A DNA stretch of 19,994 nucleotides, taken from contig JACCYW010000006.1 in assembly GCA_013696275.1 (NCBI GenBank), positions 1 to 19,994 of the forward strand, in the 5' to 3' direction. The notes under the pieces were generated by a model that saw only the letters and a program-made list of their open reading frames with translations, did no database searches and had not been told where the DNA came from. The number at the start of each line of letters is the position of its first letter. Within the stretch, counting starts at the first letter, position 1. This DNA comes from Chloroflexota bacterium. GTDB taxonomy: Bacteria > Chloroflexota > Limnocylindria > Limnocylindrales > CSP1-4. Positions 1 to 7,235 of this stretch are shown here, piece after piece. Both the position numbers and the translations under genes were made by a program.

Positions 1-671
1 TTCGAGGCCTCCGCGTAGCTCTGCCAGAGGCCCGTCTCCGTTGCGGCATCCAGCGATGCGACCATGCCCCCGAGAAGTGCGTGAGCACTATCCGGGAGTC
101 CGCCACCGACCCTGGCTCACCGGACGCGTCAGCAGCGATCCTTGCTGCGCCGCCGTCAGCCACATCGGAGTACTCCAGCGAGACGGCGCCTGCTGCATCG
201 ACCGACGGCACTATCGTGAGCATGGCGGGCATCGACAGTCGCAGGTCCGTGGGTCCGATCTGCACGCCTGCGATGAACGAGCCGCCCTCGATCGAAGCGC
301 CGCTGAGCGGCCGCAACGCGATGACCGTGTCGCGCCGGACGGACGTCGCGGGCAGCTGAAGCCGATACTCGCTGCCGTCCGGACCGGTCGCCTCGATCAC
401 GGCGTCCAGCTCGGGCTCAACGGTCGCGGACCCCGTTCCATCGCCCCGACGGACGCTGGCGAGCCAGGCCGGTTCCGAACGCTCCGTCCGTTCCCTGACT
501 CGGGCCGGAGGTGGGTGCGGACGGGACGCCGGATGCGGCGCGATCAGGTGTGGTGGCGGCCGAGTGACCCGGTGTGCCCCCCGACAGGCCGACGCCGCAG
601 CCGGATGCGCCTATCACCAGGATCGCCAGTAAGCCTGAGCGACGGCGCGCGTGATCCATCGTGATCATCAT
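1..671 (-). pseudogene. Frameshifted secreted lipoprotein, cut by the left window edge
   Basis: Read on the minus strand from ATG codons at 671, 668 or 659. The frame opens with a basic stretch (DHARRRSG), a hydrophobic segment (LLAILVIGASGC) ending in a lipobox-like A-S-G-C, then a Ser/Thr/Pro/Gly-rich linker, as in an exported lipoprotein. It stops at 417-419. The next frame continues without a stop from about position 480 down to 66 and encodes a plausible beta-rich domain: YRLQLPATSVRRDTVIALRP, then GPTDLRLSMPAMLTIVPS and LTHFSG. This resembles the ZU5-like modules of bacterial surface proteins, where a 'P-a-t/g-l-x-x-D-T-x-I-x-L' strand precedes 'G-P-x-x-L-x-x-P-A-x-L-T-I'. At a run of five G (67-71, complement) the sense reading returns to the first frame (GMVASLDAATETGLWQSYAE) and runs off the window. 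Two frame changes imply a decayed gene or two indel errors. The domain assignment is from memory of the motif and is moderate; the lipoprotein start is better supported. Confidence 0.6.
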
Positions 672-754
672 GGGGGTTCGCGCAACCGAGGTACCAAACG
701 GGTCAGAGTACGTGAGGCAAAGCCCGGGATCAGCGCAACGGGCGGGCTCGACCC

Positions 755-1568
755 TCATCCATGCATCGGTGGGTCATGAGTGGAGCCGGGACCAACGACC
801 TCGCCGTGATCGTTCGCTTCAGGCCTGGGCCCATGCTCGCCGGTCGGCACAGGGGCCCGTCTGACGCGTTGTCTGCCCCTCTTGTCTGACTTGCAGACTT
901 GGACGGCATGACTGATAGGAACCACAGTCCCGCCAGGCTTTTCTCCGGGCGACGCAGCCAGGCACGGATCTGGTTGGCGCGTGCCGGGAACGGATCGGTG
1001 GCTCGCTGACCCAAGACCTCGATACGTCGGCGGTTCGTCATCGACCCCTGGAGTAGGAGCACCCGGCCGATGTGGCGTGGCCGCCACCCGGTTCGCTCCT
1101 GCACGATGCCTGCCAAAGACGCACCTTGACGTCGAAGCGGCGCTGCGTCTCTTCCCACGAGGTGATCTCCGTCTTGGCCTCATGGATGACGGCCGATCGC
1201 GATGACGGGTGCAAGCCGAGCAGATCGATCGAGCCACGTTCCCCTTAGATGGAGAAGGTGACCTCCGTTAGCACAGTCCAGCCGAACCCGCGCAAGACTC
1301 GCGCCGCTGCCGAGACGAGCGCCGAGTGGTCCTCGTCGGTCAGCCTCTCTGACGCGCCGCCTCGCCAGCGGACCTCCAGGTTCAGCCGAGCGTCAACGGC
1401 AGCGAACACGCGGCGCAGGGTGGACATGGATAACCGATCCAGGTGCCCGCGCTCCGCTCGGGAGATGGTCGGCTGAGAGACGCGCGCAGCGATGGCTACG
1501 TCCAACTGACGGAGGCCCTTCCGGCGGCGCAACGCCCGCAGCAGCAGACCGACCTTGACATCCTCCAT
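755..1568 (-). pseudogene. Broken XRE-family HTH protein with C-terminal PD-(D/E)XK-like domain
   Basis: Start ATG at 1568 (MEDVKVG). Residues 7-60 form a Cro/CI helix-turn-helix (LLRALRRRKGLRQLDVA, then VSQPTISRAERG). After about 107 residues the frame meets TAA at 1245-1247, where a Tyr codon (TAC/TAT) would be expected. Reading straight on in the same frame gives GERGSIDLLGLHP, AVIHEAKTEITSWEETQRR and FDVKVRL. Near 1110-1125 sense moves to another frame (LAGIVQERTGWRPRHIGRVL through IRAWLRRPEKSLAGLWFLS). A third frame (GRQRVRRAPVP, about 850-895) may hold the true C-terminus, so the 755 boundary is approximate. Intact relatives that I recall from Chloroflexota and Actinobacteria are single proteins of roughly 250-300 residues with this same order of motifs. 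The D..E-x-K pattern in the second half looks like a PD-(D/E)XK nuclease core, which is inference. One nonsense codon plus one or two frameshifts make a functional product unlikely unless the sequence is faulty. Confidence 0.8.
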
Positions 1569-1629
1569 CGGTCCAACGATGGCTTGCGCCGATCTACCCT
1601 CACTTACCTGGCTCTGACTCGCCGGCCGG

Positions 1630-1674
1630 GCCGCGGTCCTTGGCCTCCGGGAGCGCCGCGGTCCCTGGCCTCCG
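1630..1674. repeat. Two-copy tandem repeat, 25-bp period
   Basis: The 20-nt unit at 1630-1649 (gccgcggtccttggcctccg) recurs at 1655-1674 with a single t-to-c change, separated by 5 nt. It lies about 60 bp upstream of the broken XRE gene start (minus strand). It could be a slippage duplication or a pair of protein-binding sites for that regulator; nothing in the sequence decides between these. Confidence 0.6.
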
Positions 1675-1823
1675 CGCCCACCGATCTCTCGCATGTGCCA
1701 GCGAGGACTGATAGTGGAAGCGGTGCCCGCCCCCGGCTGGCAGCGGACCGCGGCTGCCTGCCTATCCACGCTCCTCTGTCGATGGGAAGCGCGGGCGAAG
1801 ACGTCAAGGCTCCCTGGCCATGC

Positions 1824-1851
1824 AACTACCACTCCTGGGAGGCATGGATGA
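1824..1851 (+). repeat. 28-nt dispersed repeat, copy A
   Basis: The segment matches 2070-2097 at 26 of 28 positions; the differences are at 1832 and 1836. The core is gggaggcatggatga. It combines a purine-rich GGGAGG with an ATGGATGA start/stop overlap. Read in the frame ending at TGA 1849-1851, the DNA gives ...P-G-R-H-G-stop, the same peptide end as copy B. It could be a duplicated gene junction, the end of a small mobile element, or an intergenic repeat family. Confidence 0.65.
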
Positions 1852-2069
1852 TGGCTCCGCGTGGCGGGTCGGTGAAGGGCGCGTATCTTGGCTCCCACCG
1901 GCGCAGGAACCCCCAAATATGCTTCGGGGGATCGGTAGTGGACATACACGAGTCATCCGGGAGGTCGCGTCCATGAGGGGTGACGCGTCCCCACGCTCCG
2001 ACGACGCATCGCCGCGCTCAGTGCGGCCAGGCGACGCCTCCCCAAGGCGCTGTCGGCGAAGCAGCCCCT

Positions 2070-2097
2070 AACTACCAGTCCAGGGAGGCATGGATGA
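2070..2097 (+). repeat. 28-nt dispersed repeat, copy B
   Basis: This is the second copy of the repeat at 1824-1851, 246 bp downstream in the same orientation. The frame ending at TGA 2095-2097 reads through a basic stretch (RRRIAALSAARRRLPKALSA) and then QPLTTSPGRHG-stop. The overlapping ATG at 2090 begins MDEDPEKRGAA before a TAG at 2123-2125. Confidence 0.65.
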
Positions 2098-2125
2098 GGA
2101 TCCAGAGAAACGCGGGGCGGCCTAG

Positions 2126-2269
2126 CGCGGCTCGATCTATAGCGTCTCGTTCGCGCTGCCCAGCTCGCACACCATCGAGTTCCGCCCGACCGGTGCCAAG
2201 GTGAGCACATCGCGTGGCACGCGCGTCGACTTCGACGCGTTCATCGCCATCCTAGAGGCGACTCCCTAG
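2126..2269 (+). pseudogene. Short coding remnant of unknown identity
   Basis: Between TAG 2123-2125 and TAG 2267-2269 there is an open frame with codon usage like the real genes of the window. It reads GSIYSVSFALPSSHTIEFRP and then TGAKVSTSRGTRVDFDAFIA before a short tail. It has no start codon of its own. It is in frame with ATG 2090 (just after the GGGAGG of repeat copy B), separated only by the amber codon at 2123. I do not recognise the family. It may be the 3' end of a truncated gene, or a gene of about 59 codons interrupted by TAG. Confidence 0.3.
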
Positions 2270-2323
2270 GGGCTCGCCTCGGCACCGTAATACCATCGAG
2301 GCATCCCGCGCGATACCGCTGGG

Positions 2324-2599
2324 GCAGCGGTCTTCACCGGCATCGCCACTACCTCGAGGCTATGCGCCACGGCGCGTTTCGTGCAGAACCTCACCGACAA
2401 GGTCGCATACAGCTTCTGTGGCTCGTTGTGCCCGCCACCATCGTCCTGCTCATGACGTCGCTTATCGCGCGCCCGCTGCCGGGTTCCTGGTTCTTCCGCA
2501 CTGTGGCGTTTCTGATCCTACGTGCTCAACATAGTCGTCGTGGGTGTCGTCTGGCGATGGATCTACCCGCCGGCGTGTGGACCGCTCCACCAGACCTGA
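2324..2599 (+). pseudogene. Fragment of a MalF/UgpA-type carbohydrate ABC permease
   Basis: Three consecutive segments, reading in two frames, line up with the N-terminal third of a binding-protein-dependent sugar permease. The frame starting near 2324 gives AAVFTGIATTSRL and ATARFVQNLTDKVAYSF, matching the usual 'F-x-G-L-x-N-Y-x-R-L-x-x-D-x-R-F' entry. A second frame gives ATIVLLMTSLIARPLPGSWF then FRTVAFLIL. The first frame resumes at 2522 with VLNIVVVGVVWRWIYPPACG and PLHQT before TGA 2597. This corresponds to the family's 'FFRTVFFLPxVLSxVVVGxVWRWIYxPxxGPLNQ'. The rest of the permease, including the EAA loop, is missing, and several residues are substituted (for example a Cys in the Y-x-P-x-x-G segment). 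It is an old, truncated, frameshifted relic. Whether it once transported glycerol-3-phosphate (UgpA-like) cannot be told. Confidence 0.75.
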
Positions 2600-2640
2600 T
2601 CTTCATCCCCGGCATGATCGGAGGCGCGCTCCAGGGTTGA

Positions 2641-2867
2641 GGCCGGGCCGCGCATCCACGATCATTCGGGCGTTCCGAGGGGATGCGGATGCGATACCAT
2701 TCGATGGCACTGCGCGGCCACAGCCGCGAACGGGCCCAGCTGCCTCGCAGCCCAAAGGAGGGAAGCCCGGAACAACGATTCGCCGACCCCGCCGACCCGG
2801 AGCCGAGCCCGCTGGACACGCTGCCCCGCCGGCACGGACCCCACCGTCATGCATCGAGGGAGCGGAC
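2641..2867 (+). promoter_or_regulatory. Leader/promoter region of the glycerol operon
   Basis: This is non-coding sequence between the permease relic and glpF. The best promoter-like pair is TTCCGA (2673-2678) and TACCAT (2695-2700) with a 16-nt spacer, a weak match. The -10 overlaps a short inverted repeat CCAT-TCG-ATGG (2697-2707), which could be an operator half-site for a glycerol or dihydroxyacetone regulator. An AAAGGAGG at about 2754-2761 is a strong Shine-Dalgarno-like stretch with no ATG/GTG behind it. The actual glpF ribosome site is GAGGGAG just before ATG 2868. No regulator gene of the GlpR or DhaR type is seen in the window. Confidence 0.3.
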
Positions 2868-3596
2868 ATGGAGAAACTGATCGCGGAACTGATCGGTACG
2901 GCGCTCTTGATCATCCTCGGCGACGGCGTCGTCGCCGGCGTGCTGCTCGCCCGTTCCAAAGCGCAGAACGCGGGCTGGATCGTCATCACCGCCGGGTGGG
3001 GCTTCGCCGTAGCGGTCGCTGTCTATGCCGTTGGCAGCATCAGCGGCGCACACATCAACCCGGCCGTCACCATTGGCCTGGCGGTCACCGGGGGCCTGCC
3101 CTGGGGGGACGTCCCGCTCTACTTGGCCGGCCAGTTCGTCGGCGCGTTCCTGGGGGCTGTGGTCGTTTATTTCCACTACTTGCCTCACTGGCGCGAGACG
3201 GATGACCCGGGCCTCAAGCTCGCCGTCTTCAGCACCGGCCCGGCCATCCGCAACGTGCCCGCCAACCTCATCAGCGAGATCGTCGGCACGTTCATCCTGG
3301 TCGTGGGCGTCCTGGCCATCGTCTCCAACGACGCCGGAGCGCTGACGCCTCTGCTCGTCGGCTTCCTCGTCTTCGGCATCGGCCTGTCGCTGGGCGGCCC
3401 CACCGGCTACGCCATCAATCCCGCGCGCGACCTCGGGCCACGTCTCGCCCATTTCCTCTTGCCCATCGCGGGCAAGGGCGAGTCGGACTGGCAGTACTCA
3501 TGGATCCCGGTCGTGGGACCCGTCATCGGCGGCATCCTGGGCGCGATCTTCTACCAGATCGTGTTCACGAACTTCCTCCTGAACGCGGCCCCGTGA
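2868..3596 (+). CDS. glpF: Glycerol uptake facilitator (aquaglyceroporin)
   Basis: A 242-residue MIP-family channel of normal length that lets glycerol diffuse across the cytoplasmic membrane. Both half-helix signatures are present: SGAHINPAVT (about residues 60-69) and GYAINPARDLGPR (about 183-195). The Asp after the second NPAR is the mark of glycerol-conducting rather than water-selective members. Six hydrophobic segments plus the two re-entrant NPA loops can be traced. The ATG at 2868 is chosen because GAGGGAG sits 5 nt upstream and MEKLIAELIGTALLI is a typical MIP start; the frame stays open further upstream, but that stretch is Pro/Arg-rich and unlike the family. The stop is 4 nt from dhaK, so the gene probably heads the operon and supplies substrate to the kinases downstream. 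Confidence 0.95.
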   Translation: MEKLIAELIGTALLIILGDGVVAGVLLARSKAQNAGWIVITAGWGFAVAVAVYAVGSISGAHINPAVTIGLAVTGGLPWGDVPLYLAGQFVGAFLGAVVVYFHYLPHWRETDDPGLKLAVFSTGPAIRNVPANLISEIVGTFILVVGVLAIVSNDAGALTPLLVGFLVFGIGLSLGGPTGYAINPARDLGPRLAHFLLPIAGKGESDWQYSWIPVVGPVIGGILGAIFYQIVFTNFLLNAAP

Positions 3597-3600
3597 CGCC

Positions 3601-4599
<999 letters not shown>

Positions 4600-4605
4600 C
4601 GGGCG

Positions 4606-5238
4606 ATGCCCATCACCACCCCGGACCTGGCCGGCGCGTTCCGGCTCTTCGGCGAGCGGCTCGCCGAGGAACGTGACGCGCTGACCCGCCTGGACCAGGC
4701 GATCGGCGACGGCGATCACGGCATCAACATGGACCGCGGCTTCCAGGCCGTGCTGGGATCGCTGCCGACGTTCCTCGACGACGGTCCCGGCGCGCTCTGC
4801 AAGCAGGTCGGGATGAGACTCATCTCGACCGTCGGTGGAGCGAGCGGCCCGCTCTACGGGACGTTCTTCCTGCGCATGGGCACCGCCATGGGCACCGCCG
4901 AGAAGCTGGAGCCGGTCGAGCTAGTGGCCGCACTCCGGGCCGGTCTGGAGGGCGTGATCCAGCGTGGGAAGGCCGTGCCGGATGACAAGACCATGGTCGA
5001 TGCGATGCGCCCGGCCATCGAGGCACTCGAGGTGAGCGTCGGTGGCGACTGGCAGGAAGCCCTGGCCAGCGCGGCCTGTGCGGCTCGGCAGGGGCGCGAC
5101 CGGGTGACACCGCTCGTCGCCCGCAAGGGTCGCGCCAGCTACCTGGGCGAGCGCTCCACGGGCCACCAGGACCCGGGCGCCACAAGCACCACGATCCTCT
5201 TCGAATCGCTCCACGACGCTCTCGCCACCATCAGCTGA
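4606..5238 (+). CDS. dhaL: Dihydroxyacetone kinase, ADP-binding subunit DhaL
   Basis: A 210-residue DhaL. In PTS-type kinases this subunit keeps a bound ADP that DhaM rephosphorylates; the ATP formed is then used to phosphorylate the dihydroxyacetone held by DhaK. The Mg-ADP motif AIGDGDHG, preceded by Asp30, gives Asp30, Asp35 and Asp37 with His38. GGASGPLYG is at 77-85, KTMVDAM at about 128-134, and the C-terminal GRASYLGERSTGHQDPGATS segment is fully conserved. The start ATG 4606 is 6 nt after dhaK. A 46-nt gap containing a strong hairpin follows before glpK. Confidence 0.95.
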   Translation: MPITTPDLAGAFRLFGERLAEERDALTRLDQAIGDGDHGINMDRGFQAVLGSLPTFLDDGPGALCKQVGMRLISTVGGASGPLYGTFFLRMGTAMGTAEKLEPVELVAALRAGLEGVIQRGKAVPDDKTMVDAMRPAIEALEVSVGGDWQEALASAACAARQGRDRVTPLVARKGRASYLGERSTGHQDPGATSTTILFESLHDALATIS

Positions 5239-5258
5239 CGGCCGCCCGGCAGCGGCCG
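5239..5258 (+). promoter_or_regulatory. Strong hairpin between dhaL and glpK
   Basis: A perfect 7-bp inverted repeat, CGGCCGC, then a 6-nt loop (ccggca), then GCGGCCG, starts directly at the end of the dhaL stop codon. No T-run follows, and the glpK ribosome site (AGGAAGGAG) begins 13 nt later. It could be an mRNA-processing or stability stem that sets different levels for dhaKL and glpK, or an attenuator. Confidence 0.4.
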
Positions 5259-5285
5259 CCCCATAGCGACAGGAAGGAGCCACCG

Positions 5286-6782
5286 ATGGCCAAGTACGTT
5301 CTCGCCCTGGACCAGGGCACGACCTCCAGCCGTGCCATCCTCTTCAACGAGCGCGGCACGATCGAGGCGGTCGCGAACCAGGAATTCCCGCAGATCTACC
5401 CGTCGCCGGGCCATGTCGAGCACGATCCGGAGGCGATCTGGGAGTCGCAGCTGGCGGTCGCGCGGAAGGTGATGCAGGAGAAGGGGGCGACCCCTGACGA
5501 CATCGCCTCGATCGGCATCGCGAACCAGCGGGAAACGACCGTCGTCTGGGAGAAGGACTCCGGGAAGCCGGTCCAGAACGCCATCGTCTGGCAGAGCCGG
5601 ATCACCGCTGGGTACTGCGACTCGCTGAAGGCCAAGGGGCTCGAGGACAAGTTCCGCGAGAAGACCGGGCTGCCCATCGACGCCTACTTCTCCGGCACGA
5701 AGATCCGCCACATCCTGGAGAGCGACCCCGGGCTGCGGGCGCGGGCCGAGCGTGGCGAGATCCTCTTCGGGAACGTCGACTCCTTCCTGATCTGGCGCCT
5801 CACCGGCGGGAAGGTACACGTCACCGACTACTCGAACGCGAGCCGGACGCTCGTCTTCAACATCCACACCCTCGACTGGGACGACGAGCTCCTGGCCGAG
5901 ATGGGGATCCCGCGCCAGATGATGCCGGCGCCGCGCCCCTCGAGCGAGGTGTACGGCGAGACCGAGGCCGAGTTCTTCGGCAGCCCCATCAAGATCGCCG
6001 GCGACGCCGGCGACCAGCAGGCGGCCACCTTCGGTCAGGCCTGTTTCGAGCCGGGCATGGCGAAGCAGACCTATGGCACCGGCGCCTTCATGCTCATCAA
6101 CACCGGCGAGGAGGCAGTGCCGAGCAAGAACGGCCTGCTCACCACCGTCGCCTGGGGCCTGGATGGCAAGGTCATCTACGCCCTTGAGGGGTCGGTCTTC
6201 ATCGCCGGTGCGGCGGTGCAGTGGATCCGCGACGGGCTACGGGTGATCACCGACTCCGCCGACGTGGAGAAGCTCGCCGGCAAGGTCACCGACACGGAGG
6301 GTGTGTACATGGTGCCCGCCTTCGTCGGCCTGGGCGCGCCGTACTGGGACCAGTACGCACGTGGCCTGATCATCGGCCTGACGCGTGGCTCGACCATCGA
6401 GCACATCGCGCGGGCCACCGTCGACTCGATGGCCTACCAGACCCGCGAGGTGCTGGAGGCGATGCAAGCCGACTCGGGCGTGACGCTCAAGGAGCTCAAG
6501 GTCGACGGCGGCGCTGTGGTCAACAACGACCTGATGCAGTTCCAGGCCGACATCCTGGGTGTGCCGGTCGAGCGGCCGGTCGTCTCCGAGACCACCGCGC
6601 TGGGAGCCGCCTACCTCGCCGGCCTGGCGGTCGGGTTCTGGAAGGACACCAGCGACGTGGCCAACAACTGGGCGCTCGATCGCCGGTTCGATCCGTCGAT
6701 GGACGAGTCGCGCCGCGAGCGCCTCTTCGCCGGCTGGAAGAAGGCCGTGCAGCGCTCGCTCGACTGGGAAGAGCGCTCGTGA
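5286..6782 (+). CDS. glpK: Glycerol kinase
   Basis: A 498-residue FGGY-family kinase that phosphorylates glycerol with ATP to sn-glycerol-3-phosphate. It opens with LALDQGTTSSRAILF (phosphate-binding loop, about 6-20). It carries the substrate Arg-Glu pair in NQRETT (about 80-85), the GDAGDQQAATFGQ motif with the catalytic Asp (about 239-251), and the C-terminal KVDGGAVVNNDLMQFQAD signature. The ATG at 5286 follows AGGAAGGAG, the best ribosome site in the operon, so GlpK may be made at higher level than its neighbours. The PTS-phosphorylated His found in Firmicutes GlpK (Tyr-His-Phe-Tyr-Gly) is replaced here: the matching segment reads A-E-F-F-G. HPr-dependent activation is therefore not expected despite the PTS genes next door. 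The stop is 25 nt from the dhaM start. Confidence 0.97.
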   Translation: MAKYVLALDQGTTSSRAILFNERGTIEAVANQEFPQIYPSPGHVEHDPEAIWESQLAVARKVMQEKGATPDDIASIGIANQRETTVVWEKDSGKPVQNAIVWQSRITAGYCDSLKAKGLEDKFREKTGLPIDAYFSGTKIRHILESDPGLRARAERGEILFGNVDSFLIWRLTGGKVHVTDYSNASRTLVFNIHTLDWDDELLAEMGIPRQMMPAPRPSSEVYGETEAEFFGSPIKIAGDAGDQQAATFGQACFEPGMAKQTYGTGAFMLINTGEEAVPSKNGLLTTVAWGLDGKVIYALEGSVFIAGAAVQWIRDGLRVITDSADVEKLAGKVTDTEGVYMVPAFVGLGAPYWDQYARGLIIGLTRGSTIEHIARATVDSMAYQTREVLEAMQADSGVTLKELKVDGGAVVNNDLMQFQADILGVPVERPVVSETTALGAAYLAGLAVGFWKDTSDVANNWALDRRFDPSMDESRRERLFAGWKKAVQRSLDWEERS

Positions 6783-6807
6783 CCGTCGAACGCCGCTGAC
6801 CCACCTG

Positions 6808-7224
6808 GTGCAGCCACCGGAGCCGCTCGTCGGGATCGTCATCGTCTCGCACTCTGCAAGGCTTGCCGAGGGCGTGCGAGAACTCGCCGCGCAGATGGCC
6901 GGGCCCGACCTCCGACTTGTCGCGGTGGGCGGCGGTCCCGATGGCAGCCTCGGCACCGACGCCTCCCGGATCGCTGACGCCATCCGGGAGGCCGATTCCG
7001 GGGCGGGCGTGGTCGTGCTCGGTGATCTGGGTAGCGCCATCCTGGCCAGTCAGGCGGCGCTCGAGATGCTCCCGGCGGACCTGGGTGGGCGCGTTCGGAT
7101 CAGCGGCGGCCCAGTGGCGGAGGGGTCGGTGCTTGCCGCCGTGCAGGCGTCCATCGGCGAGTCCCTCCAGCAGGTGCTGGACGCGGCCGGCTCCGCGCGC
7201 GATCTCGACAAGGGCGCCGGCTGA
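6808..7224 (+). CDS. dhaM: PTS-dependent dihydroxyacetone kinase phosphotransferase subunit DhaM
   Basis: A 138-residue protein with only the EIIA-mannose-type domain. It accepts phosphate from HPr on a histidine and passes it to the ADP bound in DhaL. The phosphorylation site is His15 in IVIVSHSARLAEGV. VVLGDLGSAILASQ (about 72-85) and the ISGGPVAEGSVLAAVQASIG segment are typical of DhaM. E. coli DhaM is fused to HPr-like and EI-like domains; here those lie in the next gene. GTG 6808 is taken as the start because it precedes the conserved first strand by a few residues. CTG 6805 and CTG 6796 are in frame too, and no clear Shine-Dalgarno separates them. The gene sits 25 nt after glpK and 11 nt before ptsHI. 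Confidence 0.9.
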   Translation: MQPPEPLVGIVIVSHSARLAEGVRELAAQMAGPDLRLVAVGGGPDGSLGTDASRIADAIREADSGAGVVVLGDLGSAILASQAALEMLPADLGGRVRISGGPVAEGSVLAAVQASIGESLQQVLDAAGSARDLDKGAG

Positions 7225-7235
7225 GGACCGGCCGG

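Larger units (their letters stand above)
1569..2323. other. Long stretch without a convincing gene, holding repeats and short remnants
   Basis: No intact gene is supported on either strand. Open frames here are short, mutually overlapping, Arg/Ser/Pro-rich and lack family motifs. The stretch contains a 25-bp-period tandem repeat (1630-1674), two copies of a 28-nt repeat (1824-1851, 2070-2097) and a short high-GC3 open frame (2126-2269). Together with the broken genes on both sides it looks like eroded accessory DNA. Confidence 0.55.

Noticed and set aside
81..359. A 92-codon plus-strand open frame with balanced composition
   Set aside because: It is antisense to the ZU5-like segment of the broken lipoprotein, whose strand pattern (LPATSV..D-T-V-I-A-L) is the better explanation.
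41..664. A 207-codon plus-strand open frame
   Set aside because: The translation is Arg/Pro/Ser-rich with no motif, and the opposite strand carries the lipoprotein signal and a beta-rich domain in frames that make sense.
2697..2707. CCAT-TCG-ATGG as a GlpR operator
   Set aside because: Only a short inverted repeat with a TTCG core. It does not reach the known E. coli GlpR consensus and no GlpR gene is in the window, so it is kept only as a remark in the leader entry.
2544..2867. A longer N-terminus for GlpF in the same frame
   Set aside because: The 108 extra residues are Arg/Pro-rich and unlike any aquaporin, and the permease relic overlaps them. GAGGGAG before ATG 2868 fixes the start.
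2847..3452. A 201-codon acidic minus-strand frame over glpF
   Set aside because: Its Asp/Glu/Arg/Gln-rich translation is a mirror of the hydrophobic GlpF helices, not a real protein.
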